Assembly (NCBI RefSeq): GCF_022832375.1 | Contig: NZ_JALHLG010000047.1 | Coordinates: 1 to 33,945 of the forward strand | Length of the DNA: 33,945 nt | Origin: Novosphingobium beihaiense | GTDB taxonomy: Bacteria; Pseudomonadota; Alphaproteobacteria; Sphingomonadales; Sphingomonadaceae | Direction of reading: 5' to 3' | Shown: piece by piece, positions 16,963 to 25,179 of the stretch | Position numbering within the stretch: position 1 is the stretch's first letter | How the letters are laid out: each line of letters starts with the position of its first letter | Translations under genes and position numbers: made by a program | Notes under the pieces: model-generated | Seen by the model: only the letters and a program-made list of their open reading frames with translations | Told to the model about the DNA's origin: nothing | Database searches by the model: none

Positions 16963-18606
16963 ATGAAGGAGACGCTGCGTCAGACCATGGCCTGGCTCCA
17001 CACCTGGGTGGGCCTCGTGGCCGGCTGGGTGCTATTTTTCGTCTTCGTGACCGGGACGACAGGCTATTTCCAGCAGGAGATCACCCGCTGGATGGAACCC
17101 GAGCGGCCGCTGGAAGTCGCGCCCGCGCCCTATGACAGCAGCGAACTGGTGGGGCTCGCCATGCAGCGGCTGGAGCAGGTGGCTCCGGTGGCGGCAAGCT
17201 GGAGCATCACCCTGCCGCATCAGGAAGCCAGCGGACGCGGCTGGAACGACTTTTCCATTCGCTGGGAAGAGATGCCGCAGCCCGGCCATGATTTCGGTGC
17301 CCGCACGACCGAGCGGCTCGATCCGGAAACCGGGGCCGTCCTGCCACCCGAGGCCGAACCGCGCGATACGGCCGGCGGCTTCGGCCTCTACCGGATGCAC
17401 TATTCGCTGCACTATCTGCCCTATGACTGGGCGATCCGCATCGTCGGCATCGCCACGATGCTGATGCTGCTGGCGATCGTCAGCGGGATCGTCACTCACA
17501 AGAAGATCATCCGCGATTTCTTCACTTTCCGCCCCGGCAAGGGGCAGCGCAGCTGGCTCGACGCGCACAATGCCGTGAGCGTGATGGCGCTGCCCTTCTT
17601 CCTGATGATCACATACACCGGGCTGGTCTTCTTCCTGTTCCAGTACATGCCCGCCGGGCGCGACATGCTTTACGGCACCGGCGACGACAGCGTGGATGCC
17701 TATTATGAGGAGCTCTATGGCGAGCACGAGCATGCCGCCATCGGCCGCCCCGCCGCGCCTATCGCTCCCTTGCTGAAGCAGGCGGAGGCGGCTTGGGGCA
17801 AAGGCCATCTCGCCTCGATCGCCGTCGAACGCCACAAGGGTGAGGAACCGGAGATCGTGCTCTCGCGTGCACGGATCGGCCTGGACTATTACATCCCGCC
17901 CCAACTGCGTTTTCATGCCACCACCGGTGCACGCCTGCCCGCAGAACCGCGCGCGGGGGGCGGCACATTGGCGACGGCGCAAGTCATGTATAGTCTGCAT
18001 GAAGGCCACTTCACCGGCATCTGGGGACGCTGGCTCTACTTTGCTGCCGGCCTGCTCGGCTGCGGCATGATCGGCACGGGGCTGACGCTGTGGGCGGTCA
18101 AGCGGCGCCTGCGCCATCTGAGCGAGGGGCGCGAAGCCGATGAGCATTTCGGCATAAGACTGGTGGAAGTGCTCAACGTCGCCACCATTGCCGGTCTGCC
18201 CCTGGCCGTGGCCGGTTTTTTCTGGGCCAACCGGTTGCTGCCGGTGGCGATGCTCGACCGTGCGGCCTGGGAATTTCACAGTCTGTTCGCTGTCTGGCTG
18301 GGCACGTTGTTCTACGCGCTGGGGCGCCCCCTGCGCCGCGCCTGGATCGAATTGCTCTGGGCCACCAGCGCGGCTTTCGCGCTGATCCCGGTCGTCAACG
18401 CACTGACGACCGACCGCCATCTGGGCGTGACTCTGGCGCACGGCGACTGGGTATTGGCAGGCTTCGACCTTACCATGCTCGGCCTCGGCGCGGCCTTCGC
18501 CCTGACCGCCGTGAAAGTGGCCAGGCGGCTCAAACCACAGGTTCCGGCTGCTGAGGGAGCGGCTACGTCGTCGTTGGAGCCCGCCCTGAAGGAGAGCCGG
18601 GCATGA
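16963..18606 (+). CDS. PepSY-domain multi-pass inner-membrane protein
   Basis: This 547-residue membrane protein has an N-terminal PepSY-TM unit: TMAWLHTWVGLVAGWVLFF near residues 8-30, a periplasmic section, then IRIVGIATMLMLLAIVSGIV near 165-185 and FFLMITYTGLVFFLF near 210-230. A further section is followed by five or so helices from about 345 to the end. The loop contains the sequence YGEHEHAA, which might bind metal. Homologous arrangements (PepSY, DUF3649, DUF3325) occur beside siderophore receptors in Pseudomonas and Xanthomonas relatives and are thought to serve iron release. The ATG at 16963 follows GGGGGCGG. The DUF3649 start (ATG at 18603) overlaps its stop by four bases. Substrate is unknown. 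Confidence 0.88.
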   Translation: MKETLRQTMAWLHTWVGLVAGWVLFFVFVTGTTGYFQQEITRWMEPERPLEVAPAPYDSSELVGLAMQRLEQVAPVAASWSITLPHQEASGRGWNDFSIRWEEMPQPGHDFGARTTERLDPETGAVLPPEAEPRDTAGGFGLYRMHYSLHYLPYDWAIRIVGIATMLMLLAIVSGIVTHKKIIRDFFTFRPGKGQRSWLDAHNAVSVMALPFFLMITYTGLVFFLFQYMPAGRDMLYGTGDDSVDAYYEELYGEHEHAAIGRPAAPIAPLLKQAEAAWGKGHLASIAVERHKGEEPEIVLSRARIGLDYYIPPQLRFHATTGARLPAEPRAGGGTLATAQVMYSLHEGHFTGIWGRWLYFAAGLLGCGMIGTGLTLWAVKRRLRHLSEGREADEHFGIRLVEVLNVATIAGLPLAVAGFFWANRLLPVAMLDRAAWEFHSLFAVWLGTLFYALGRPLRRAWIELLWATSAAFALIPVVNALTTDRHLGVTLAHGDWVLAGFDLTMLGLGAAFALTAVKVARRLKPQVPAAEGAATSSLEPALKESRA

Positions 18607-18902
18607 GCCGCCGGAACATATCCGCACGCTATCGCTGGGCGGTGGCATCGCGTGCCGCAGCGGCATTTCTGGGCGGCTATGCGCTGACCTCGGCCGCGAC
18701 CATCGTGCTGGCGCTGCTCTGGCCCGTCCCGAAAGCGCAGGGCGTGTTCGCAGCGTCGATGCTGAGCTTTGCCCTTTACGCCATCGTGATCCTCTGGGCG
18801 TTCCATTGCCCGAGCGTGAAGCGGGTATGGACTGTCATGCTGATCGGAACGGCCGGTCTGAGCGCGCTGGCCTGGTTGCTGAATGCGGGTGGTGCCGCAT
18901 GA
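18603..18902 (+). CDS. DUF3649-family membrane protein
   Basis: This is a 99-residue protein with three predicted membrane helices (near residues 16-40, 46-66 and 74-92). It fits the DUF3649 pattern: short N-terminal RYRWAVASRAAAAFLGGYALTS, then WPVPKAQGVFAASMLSFALYAIVILWAF. The family is small and found next to PepSY and DUF3325 genes in iron-regulated clusters; its function is not established. It starts within the stop region of the PepSY gene (ATGA overlap), and the DUF3325 start overlaps its own stop, so all three are translationally coupled. Confidence 0.8.
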   Translation: MSRRNISARYRWAVASRAAAAFLGGYALTSAATIVLALLWPVPKAQGVFAASMLSFALYAIVILWAFHCPSVKRVWTVMLIGTAGLSALAWLLNAGGAA

Positions 18903-19726
18903 GCATCACGCATCTGGCGATCTTTGTCCTCAGCCTGCTCGGCTTTGCCGGGCTGGCCATCGGAACCGAGCGCTACGCCCCGCAACTGATAGGTTTCAAG
19001 CCCGCGAAGCGCGCCCGCAAAGCCTTCTGGATTCTGGGCTGGCTGCTGTTGGCGGTCGCGCTCATGCTGGCCGCGCTGACCCTGCAAACGGCGGCGGTCG
19101 GCGTTACCCTGTGGTTTGGCTGGCTCAGCCTTGCAGGGCTGGCCCTTGTCTTCCTTCTGCCGGAACTGCCCTGGCAGAAATCTGCAAAGGCAGCGCCCCG
19201 GCGTGCACCCCGCAGCAAGGCGGCCGCACATGACGACAAACCGGCTCGCAAGTCCCGGCACTGGATCGGCTTGAGCCTGCTCGCCGTGACCGTTGCGGTG
19301 TGCATGGCCGCGCTGCTTCGCGTGGAGACGATGCCGCTCCACCGGGACGATGCCATAGAGGGCAAGGCCGGCCCCTGGAGTTTCGCTCTGGCCGAGATCG
19401 ACCGCGATCCGCCTGAAGTCATGCATCTAGGCGTGCCGCTCAAGGCCTATCGCATTCGCTTTTGCGAGACCTGCGATCTCGACATCCTGCGCGCCTATCT
19501 CAAAGTGAACAAGCCTCGAGCGCTGCGCGCCTCCGGCGTGGCCTTCGGCGGCAATCGCTGGGACCGCGATGTCGAGATCCAGTTGCCCTCCAACCTTACC
19601 GGCGACAGCGAACTCTGGTTGACCGTGGTCGGCAAGGACGGCTCCGTACACCGGACATCCTGGCCCATGAGCAGGGTATCGCCCGGAAGCGTCGCCTGGT
19701 TCGAACAACAGGAAAAGACCCGATGA
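18899..19726 (+). CDS. DUF3325-family membrane protein with extra C-terminal periplasmic domain
   Basis: The first 90 of 275 residues match the DUF3325 pattern: three helices at about 3-22, 43-62 and 66-89, with FAGLAIGTERYAPQL between. A charged, Ala/Lys/Arg-rich linker (91-120) leads to a fourth helix (122-141). The rest (about 145-275) should be a soluble periplasmic domain. It contains a CETC motif (189-192) in RIRFCETCDLDIL. DUF3325 proteins usually end after about 110 residues, so this is an extended or fused form. The CxxC may bind metal or form a disulfide; that is inference. The ATG overlaps the preceding stop, and the following gene overlaps this stop. Confidence 0.72.
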   Translation: MSITHLAIFVLSLLGFAGLAIGTERYAPQLIGFKPAKRARKAFWILGWLLLAVALMLAALTLQTAAVGVTLWFGWLSLAGLALVFLLPELPWQKSAKAAPRRAPRSKAAAHDDKPARKSRHWIGLSLLAVTVAVCMAALLRVETMPLHRDDAIEGKAGPWSFALAEIDRDPPEVMHLGVPLKAYRIRFCETCDLDILRAYLKVNKPRALRASGVAFGGNRWDRDVEIQLPSNLTGDSELWLTVVGKDGSVHRTSWPMSRVSPGSVAWFEQQEKTR

Positions 19727-20100
19727 TACCTGTCCGATATGCCCTGCGCCCAGTGTGCGCTCGTGCGCTGGCCCTTGTGCTGCTCACCGGCATCGCTGCG
19801 CCCGTCCTTGCCCATGAGCCGGTCCTGAAATGCGTGCTGCTCGACAAGGATACCGTTCGCTGCAAGGGCGGCTATGCCGAGGGCGAGGACGCACCCGGCG
19901 TGAATGTCGAAGTGATCGACTATGCGGGCAAGACAGTGCTTGCCCGCAAACTGGGCAGGGATTCCACGCTGACCTTCCCGCGCCCGGATACCGGCTATTA
20001 CGTGCTGTTCGATGTGGGGCCGGGCAGTCAGGCCATTGTCGAGCACGACGAGATCGGTCCGCCCAAATCGCGCGACATGGCGCGCTGGATGCGGAACTGA
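19723..20100 (+). CDS. Small secreted protein with predicted N-terminal His after cleavage
   Basis: This is a 125-residue protein with a clear signal peptide (VCARALALVLLTGIAAPVLA). Cleavage after A30 would leave HEPVLKCVLLD as the mature start, giving an exposed N-terminal histidine. The body (GVNVEVIDYAGKTVLARKL ... FPRPDTGYYVLFDVGPG) resembles a small transthyretin-like beta-sandwich. Two cysteines (in LKCV and RCKG) lie near the N-terminus. No named family was recognised. It overlaps the DUF3325 stop by four bases and precedes the TonB gene by 35 bases. A periplasmic metal or ligand carrier is plausible but unproven. Confidence 0.7.
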   Translation: MIPVRYALRPVCARALALVLLTGIAAPVLAHEPVLKCVLLDKDTVRCKGGYAEGEDAPGVNVEVIDYAGKTVLARKLGRDSTLTFPRPDTGYYVLFDVGPGSQAIVEHDEIGPPKSRDMARWMRN

Positions 20101-20135
20101 CCGATGGTCTCGCTGTCTGCACAGAGGGTCCGGGA

Positions 20136-20966
20136 ATGGTGGCGGGTATGAGCCTCCAGCAGCATGCCGAGAGGCACGGACATGCCGAACCGTGCGAGGA
20201 CAATGGTCCAGCACCGGCGCCAGCCATGGCCGAGGCTGGCGGGGCCGCGACCGACGATGAAGCGATTTACACGCGTCAGGGCCGCTATACAGGACATAGC
20301 ACGGGCGAACGTTCGCTTGGCCTGACCCTGACGATTGCCTTTCACGTAGTCGTGTTCGGCGCCTTCCTCATCAACTGGGGCGTCAGCTATGTGCAGCAGG
20401 AGGCGCAGACGCTGAGCGTGTTCGATGTCGCCCCGCCTGCCGCGCCGCCGGAACCCGAGACCGAAATCCCGCCGGGGCCCGAGCAGGTTCAAAGGGAAAA
20501 ACCCCTTCCCGAACCGGAACGGCCGACAATCGATCCGCCCGAGATCCAGATCCTGAGCGACAATCCGGTTACGCTGCCGGACATCAAGCCGGTTCCCGAT
20601 CCGGGCCCGCCTGTCGAACTGACCACCGCGCCGGAAAGCAAACCCGCGCCGCCCGCAGCGCAAGTGAGCGATGCCAAGCCGACATGGGAAGGACGGGTGC
20701 TATTAGCGCTCAACAAGAAGAAGCGTTACCCTTCGTCGGCGCAGCGCCGCCGCGAACAGGGCATCCCCTGGATTCGCTTCGTGATGGACCGTGAAGGCAA
20801 GGTACTGTCGGTCAGGCTTGAACGCTCATCGGGTTTCCGGGCTCTCGACGACGAAGCGGTCAAACTGCCCGGCCGTGCCGCACCGCTTCCCAAACCTCCC
20901 GATGAGGTCGAGGGACAGACCATCGAACTGGTGGTCCCGGTCGAGTTCTTTATCGGCGCGCGGTGA
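20136..20966 (+). CDS. TonB energy-transducing protein
   Basis: This is a 276-residue TonB. The cytoplasmic N-terminus is unusually long (about 60 residues, with HAERHGHAEPCE). One membrane helix follows at about 61-84 (LGLTLTIAFHVVVFGAFLIN), then a Pro/Glu-rich periplasmic spacer (about 98-180). The C-terminal TonB domain has KKRYPSSAQRRREQGIPWIRFVMDREGK, SVRLERSSGFRALDDEAV and ELVVPVEFFIG. Its location just before a TBDR-like gene suggests a dedicated partner. The ATG at 20136 follows AGAGGG; another ATG at 20148 is possible. The last bases form a GTGA overlap with the next gene. Confidence 0.9.
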   Translation: MVAGMSLQQHAERHGHAEPCEDNGPAPAPAMAEAGGAATDDEAIYTRQGRYTGHSTGERSLGLTLTIAFHVVVFGAFLINWGVSYVQQEAQTLSVFDVAPPAAPPEPETEIPPGPEQVQREKPLPEPERPTIDPPEIQILSDNPVTLPDIKPVPDPGPPVELTTAPESKPAPPAAQVSDAKPTWEGRVLLALNKKKRYPSSAQRRREQGIPWIRFVMDREGKVLSVRLERSSGFRALDDEAVKLPGRAAPLPKPPDEVEGQTIELVVPVEFFIGAR

Positions 20967-23026
20967 CGATCATGTCTGTATTGTTTGCAAGCCTTGCCGT
21001 AGCGGCGGCGGGAACGGGGAGCGCTGCCTCCGGCGCACGCACGATCGATACGGAGCGCAACCGGGCCGTGGCGGTCGCCGTGGAGCCCGAACCGGTCTAT
21101 CCGGCCGAATTCTATACGCCGTTCCAGCCGCAGACCGCGCTCGACATGCTGGAGCGCACGCCGGGCTTCACATTGTCGGAAGGCAATGTCGTACGCGGTT
21201 TCGGAGGCGCGGCGGGCAATGTCCTGATCGACGGACAGCGTCCCACCGTGAAAACCGGCGGCATCGGCGAAGTGCTGCGCCGCATCCCCGCCTCCCGGGT
21301 GGAGCACATCGTGCTCTTGCGTGGCTCGGACACCGCCGAAGCACAGGGGCAGGTGCTGGTCGCCAATGTCGTCTTGCGCGCCGATGCCGCCAGATCGGGC
21401 ACTGCCACGCTGACGCTCGCGCATACTGCCGATGGTCATATCGCGCCTCAGGCGACGGTCAGCTATGCCAGGGCAATCGGTGCCTGGCAGGCCAGCATCG
21501 AACTGTCCGGCGAGATCGTGCGCTATCCTGCCGATGCCGTCTATCGCGTTCGCGACGCTGGCGGCGCGCTGACGGAGACACGGATCGAGACCGTGTCGGG
21601 GCGCTCGCCCGAACTGGGCTTTGCCGCCTCGGCTGCGCGCGATGCCTTTGGCGGCACGCTGACGCTCAATGGCAGGCTCAACTGGGATCCCTATCTGGTC
21701 GACCAGACGATCGGACTGTTTGCAGGCGACGCGTCCGGTCCGCCCGATGGCGTGCGCATGATCGACTATGACGAAGACAAGGCCAGCGGCGAACTGGGTG
21801 TCGACTGGACGCACCCGCTCGGTCGCGGATGGGCGGCCAAGCTGGTCGGCCTCGCCAGTGTCGAGACCTACAGCTCGGACGAGGATTATACTGAGCCCGG
21901 CTATCGCGGCGTTTCCGCACTCGACCAAAAGCCGCTCGAACTGGTGGCACGCGCCACCGCCACGCGCGGCGGCACTGCCGCCTTCCGTCCGGAGCTGGGC
22001 GTGGAAGTCGCCTATAACCGCCTTACCAGCAATCTCGATTACGCCGAGGACACCGGAGCCGGGCTGATCCCGGTCGCGCTGAGCAACGCCGATACGCATG
22101 TCTCCGAATTGCGCGGCGAGGCCTTTGCCAATCTGACCTTGCGGCTTTCCTCCAGGCTCGAACTGGAAGCGGGAACCGCTTTCGAACTCTCGCGCATCCG
22201 CGTTACCGGCGATGCCGATAGCGAGCAGAGCCTGTCCTATCTCAAACCGTCCGCCGCCCTGGTCTGGTCGCCGTCTTCCGGCACGCAGCTGCGTCTCGGC
22301 GCGCGCCGCACAGTGGATCAGCTCGATTTCGGCGATTTCGCCGCCTCGGTCGATCAGGCCGATGGCCGCCCGCTCGGCGGCAATGCGCTGCTGCGTCCGG
22401 CACGCGTGACGCGCGCCCTGCTGCGGCTCGACCATCGCTGGGGCAGGGGCGGAGCGCTGTCGCTGGAGGCGTTCCATGAGTGGCATAACGGCATGCTCGG
22501 CTATCTCCTGCTGCCTTCGGGCGACGAGGCGCTCGGGACCATCGGCAATGCCCGGCAATGGGGCCTCACCGCGCAAGCCGCCCTGCCGCTCGATGCCATC
22601 CTGCCCGGCGCCAGGCTAACCGCGGACGGCACGCTGCGCGGTTCGCATTTCCGCGATCCCCTGACGGACAAGGTTCGGGACATGGACGATGTTCTCCCCT
22701 TCGTGCTGTCGGCCGAGTTTCGTCACGATATGCCCGCGCTCAAATCCTCCTGGGGCGTCACCTACGCCGCGCCTCAGAAAGGCGAGGTCTTCTACAATGG
22801 GGAACGTCTATTCTGGCGCGAACGGGCCGTATGGGGCGCTTATGCCGAAACCACTGCCCTGCCCGGGTTCAAGGCCACGCTGACGGTGAGCGCCATCGGC
22901 GGAGCCGACGACTACCGCCTGCGCCGTTTCTACAGGCCAAGCCGGACCGGTGCCTTCACGGGCAGCGAACGGCGGGACAAGCATCAAGGGGCGAGCGCCT
23001 CGCTCACCCTGTCGAGGCCGCTGTGA
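20963..23026 (+). CDS. TonB-plug / outer-membrane beta-barrel protein, divergent subclass
   Basis: This is a 687-residue outer-membrane protein. It has a short signal-like N-terminus (SVLFASLAVAAAGTGSA), a plug-like segment (ALDMLERTPGFTLSEGNVVRGFGGAAGNVLIDGQRP ... VEHIVLLRGSD) and a beta-barrel. It differs from the other receptors here: no obvious TonB box, a plug shortened after the LRGSDTAEAQ segment, no usual GGAVN motif, and an end in TLSRPL without the C-terminal aromatic residue. It belongs to the sphingomonad/CirA-like group of 'TonB plug, beta-barrel' proteins. The GTG at 20963 overlaps the TonB stop; an ATG at 20972 is also possible. A local TonB and a coupled downstream gene suggest a specialised transporter; substrate unknown. 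Confidence 0.8.
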   Translation: MTIMSVLFASLAVAAAGTGSAASGARTIDTERNRAVAVAVEPEPVYPAEFYTPFQPQTALDMLERTPGFTLSEGNVVRGFGGAAGNVLIDGQRPTVKTGGIGEVLRRIPASRVEHIVLLRGSDTAEAQGQVLVANVVLRADAARSGTATLTLAHTADGHIAPQATVSYARAIGAWQASIELSGEIVRYPADAVYRVRDAGGALTETRIETVSGRSPELGFAASAARDAFGGTLTLNGRLNWDPYLVDQTIGLFAGDASGPPDGVRMIDYDEDKASGELGVDWTHPLGRGWAAKLVGLASVETYSSDEDYTEPGYRGVSALDQKPLELVARATATRGGTAAFRPELGVEVAYNRLTSNLDYAEDTGAGLIPVALSNADTHVSELRGEAFANLTLRLSSRLELEAGTAFELSRIRVTGDADSEQSLSYLKPSAALVWSPSSGTQLRLGARRTVDQLDFGDFAASVDQADGRPLGGNALLRPARVTRALLRLDHRWGRGGALSLEAFHEWHNGMLGYLLLPSGDEALGTIGNARQWGLTAQAALPLDAILPGARLTADGTLRGSHFRDPLTDKVRDMDDVLPFVLSAEFRHDMPALKSSWGVTYAAPQKGEVFYNGERLFWRERAVWGAYAETTALPGFKATLTVSAIGGADDYRLRRFYRPSRTGAFTGSERRDKHQGASASLTLSRPL

Positions 23027-23430
23027 GACGGGCGCGGGTCAGAGGGAGCGAACAGCACCGGTCGCCGATCGCCTTGCATCGCCGCTCGGCGACGGAGCAG
23101 CGTGTTATTCACATCCTGCGCGGCGAGAGTATCGATGGAGCCCCCGACGTGACTCTCCATACCAGCCAGTTCGACAAATTGCGCTCACTCGCCGCCCGCA
23201 ATGCACTCGTGATCCAGGAACCGGGCGTTCCCTTTCTTTCGGTCAGCGAACTCAATCTGCTCGCCTGGCTTGCCCAGGCCCAGCGCGTCGCCAGCTATAC
23301 GCGTCAGTTTCATCCCGATCCGATGCTCAACATGACCATCGTCCATTGCGCCGGCACGCTCGACGCCCTCGGCATCCGTCTGCCTGCACTCTCGATCCAT
23401 AATCCAAGCGTGCAACCCGATCTCGAATGA
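23023..23430 (+). CDS. Uncharacterised 135-residue protein coupled to the barrel gene
   Basis: The GTG at 23023 overlaps the TGA of the barrel gene. I do not recognise the family. The first 30 residues are rich in Arg. The rest is a compact mixed protein with ERPGVPFLSV-like hydrophobic strand content (IQEPGVPFLSVSELNLLAWLAQAQR), a single cysteine (IVHCAG) and no signal peptide or membrane helix. It is the last gene of the operon, so its role should follow from the operon. The longer reading starting at 22558 runs within the barrel gene and was not used. Confidence 0.55.
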   Translation: MRRARVRGSEQHRSPIALHRRSATEQRVIHILRGESIDGAPDVTLHTSQFDKLRSLAARNALVIQEPGVPFLSVSELNLLAWLAQAQRVASYTRQFHPDPMLNMTIVHCAGTLDALGIRLPALSIHNPSVQPDLE

Positions 23431-23446
23431 TTTTCGCGCGGCCTGT

Positions 23447-23572
23447 CACCAACGCAGCCTTGGCGAGACCAAAGTGCATGGCTTCAAGCTGCTGGCCGAA
23501 CTCCAAATCCGTGCAGCCATCCTCAACCGCTTCACCGCGCCTGGAACGCCCCGAACTCAGCGTGTTGCATAA
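23447..23572 (+). pseudogene. IS5-family transposase C-terminal remnant with internal deletion
   Basis: The reading HQRSLGETKVHGFKLLAEL runs directly into QIRAAILNRFTAPGTP and RVA with a TAA at 23570-23572. Compared with the copy at 7198-7566 the KLLGERVMARDFDRQVAEL part has been shortened to KLLAEL, an internal loss of about 13 residues. The front of the gene is missing and no terminal repeat follows. It is therefore a dead scar just after the operon end. It might be associated with the MITE-like element starting 26 bases later. Confidence 0.7.
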
Positions 23573-23597
23573 CTGCCGACGACAAAGTCCGGCCGCC

Positions 23598-23742
23598 AGG
23601 TGCTGGCTGCATTCAGCCCATGGCGGCCTGCAAATGGCGCTTTTGCGCGCTTCCGATGCTCACGTACATAAAGTACGCTGCGCTTCGGGTCGCGCAAAAA
23701 CACCATTTTCGACTCACCTTGAACTGAATGCAGCCAGCACCT
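23598..23742. mobile_element. 145-bp MITE-like element with perfect 19-bp terminal inverted repeats
   Basis: AGGTGCTGGCTGCATTCAG at 23598-23616 is repeated exactly in inverted form, CTGAATGCAGCCAGCACCT, at 23724-23742. Inside is the core GCAAATGGCGCTTTTGCGCG, a stem around GTACATAAAGTAC and the string CACCATTTTCGACTCACC. The element contains no credible gene; its apparent readings in both strands are frequent spurious calls. A second copy at 33744-33864 lacks the left repeat. The structure fits a non-autonomous element or a large repetitive hairpin. Confidence 0.75.
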
Positions 23743-23780
23743 AGAGTCAAACAGGCGGGGCCACCTCACAGACAATCCCG

Positions 23781-24254
23781 TCAATAGTGATCGGCCGGAT
23801 CCCTGGCATCGACGACGCCGTCCTCATTGCTGTCGAGACGCTTGAACATGCGGCTGCCGGATTCGTGGAATTCGGCCAGCGACATGTTGCGGTCCTTGTC
23901 GGTGTCGAGGACGCCATAGCGCACGTAAGTCTGCTTGATCTGCATGGCGCGGTGCCTAGCGATCTGCGCGTCGAGACGGCCCGTGTATTCGGCGACGTAT
24001 TCCGCTTCCTCGACCTTACCGTCACCATTGAGATCGAACGTCTTGTACTTGGCCTCACGGCCCGCCTTGAACTCGTCATCGGAGACCTTGCCATCGCCAT
24101 TGGCATCGTAGGCCGCCATGAAAGCGCCCTTGCTGTGGCCGCCGGACGTGGCGCGGCCGCCATCCTTTGCGGCGTTGTCCTGGGCCTGCAAACCACTGCC
24201 GAGACCAAGCGCGGCCAGGGCCGTAAGCGCGATGCGAAAACGTGTCATGTTCAT
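23781..24254 (-). CDS. Secreted EF-hand calcium-binding protein
   Basis: This is a 157-residue protein with a signal peptide (ALTALAALGLGSGLQA) and four EF-hand loops: DANGDGKVSDDE (50-61), DLNGDGKVEEAE (74-85), DTDKDRNMSLAE (117-128) and DSNEDGVVDARD (141-152). The first two are canonical. In the third, position 6 is Arg in place of Gly, and the fourth ends in Asp instead of Glu, so both are likely weaker. It should act in the periplasm as a calcium binder. AGGAAGACCA stands before the ATG. It is the last gene of the minus-strand cluster after DUF4198, 35 bases apart. Its role in metal uptake is not known. Confidence 0.88.
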   Translation of the reverse strand: MNMTRFRIALTALAALGLGSGLQAQDNAAKDGGRATSGGHSKGAFMAAYDANGDGKVSDDEFKAGREAKYKTFDLNGDGKVEEAEYVAEYTGRLDAQIARHRAMQIKQTYVRYGVLDTDKDRNMSLAEFHESGSRMFKRLDSNEDGVVDARDPADHY

Positions 24255-24289
24255 TGGTCTTCCTTTTCTGTTGCCGCAAGCAGTGCGGA

Positions 24290-25099
24290 TCAGGGCTGAA
24301 CTTCGAAAGTGAGGCTGGTGGTGTAGCTGCGCAGATCCGTGCCCGCCCCCGCCGGGGCATCGGCGCGGTGCCGGGTCATCACGATGTAAACGCCGGGCCG
24401 GTCAAAGCGGAGCACGGCCTTGCCTGCGGCATCGCTGGTGATGTCCTTATGGTATTTGACCGTATCGTAGCGCGCGCCGCCGCGATCGACGCTGATCGTC
24501 TGGCCGGCGAGCGGCTTGCCATCGAAAAGGACTTCGAACGCGAAAGGGCCATCCAGATAAACATCGCTGGGGTGGGTGATCGGATGCAGGGCAAGGCGCC
24601 CGATCATGACATCCACAGGCGCCCGGGTCGGCGCTTTCTTGCTCACGTAGACATCGGAGACCGTCTCCGTCTGGCTGGTGCGTACTGTGGAAGCACCCGC
24701 CGGAATCGCATCCCCGCGCACGGGCAGCCACTTGCCATCCTTCAGGGCCAGTTTGCCCTTGCGGCCGAGCCGCACGCCGCTGGTGAAGCGGTATGTGCCC
24801 TCGTCCTTCATCGCGCTTTCGAGGATCGTGACTTGCCGGTGCCGGGTCACCGTCTCGAATTCTGCGCGCGATCCATCGGGGAGGATGACGTGAAAGTCCC
24901 CGCCATCGACTGCGATTTCGGGGTTGAAGAAGTCCTCGGAAAAGCTGCTTTCAATCGTAACTTGCGATTCGAGGTTCGCGGCGAAGACATTGGGCAGCAT
25001 GAAAGCCGTGTGTGCCTGGACGGGCGCGGCGAAACCCACCGTCAAAGCGGCGAGGGCCGCTCCGGAAACGGCGATGCGCGTGCGTAGAGTGTGTCTCAT
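24290..25099 (-). CDS. DUF4198-family periplasmic protein
   Basis: This is a 269-residue secreted protein with a signal peptide ending APVQA, so the mature form would begin HTAFMLPNVF. It follows the DUF4198 pattern: N-terminal AHTAFMLP, a first beta domain with VDGGDFHVILPDG, RHRQVTI, and a second with KKAPTRAPVDVMIGRLALHPITHPSDVYL, FDGKPLAGQTISV, and a C-terminal ITSDAAGKAVLRFDRPGVYIVMTRHR. DUF4198 relatives occur with nickel, cobalt or iron transport genes, and are thought to bind metal or metallophore in the periplasm. AAGG lies about ten bases before the ATG at 25099. The TonB gene ends 80 bases upstream. Earlier in-frame starts lack a signal peptide. Confidence 0.88.
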   Translation of the reverse strand: MRHTLRTRIAVSGAALAALTVGFAAPVQAHTAFMLPNVFAANLESQVTIESSFSEDFFNPEIAVDGGDFHVILPDGSRAEFETVTRHRQVTILESAMKDEGTYRFTSGVRLGRKGKLALKDGKWLPVRGDAIPAGASTVRTSQTETVSDVYVSKKAPTRAPVDVMIGRLALHPITHPSDVYLDGPFAFEVLFDGKPLAGQTISVDRGGARYDTVKYHKDITSDAAGKAVLRFDRPGVYIVMTRHRADAPAGAGTDLRSYTTSLTFEVQP

Positions 25100-25179
25100 A
25101 TGTGTGGCCTTTTTTTGTCTTTCCGGTTGGGGACGGGCATTCGCGGCAGGGCAGGCTGACGGTGGGAAGAGGCCAGCCC

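Noticed and set aside
17032..18666. Minus-strand reading opposite the PepSY protein
   Set aside because: No membrane or domain pattern; the plus strand gives the expected helices.
20726..22576. Long minus-strand open reading opposite the TonB/barrel genes
   Set aside because: It overlaps two well-supported genes and shows no family motif.
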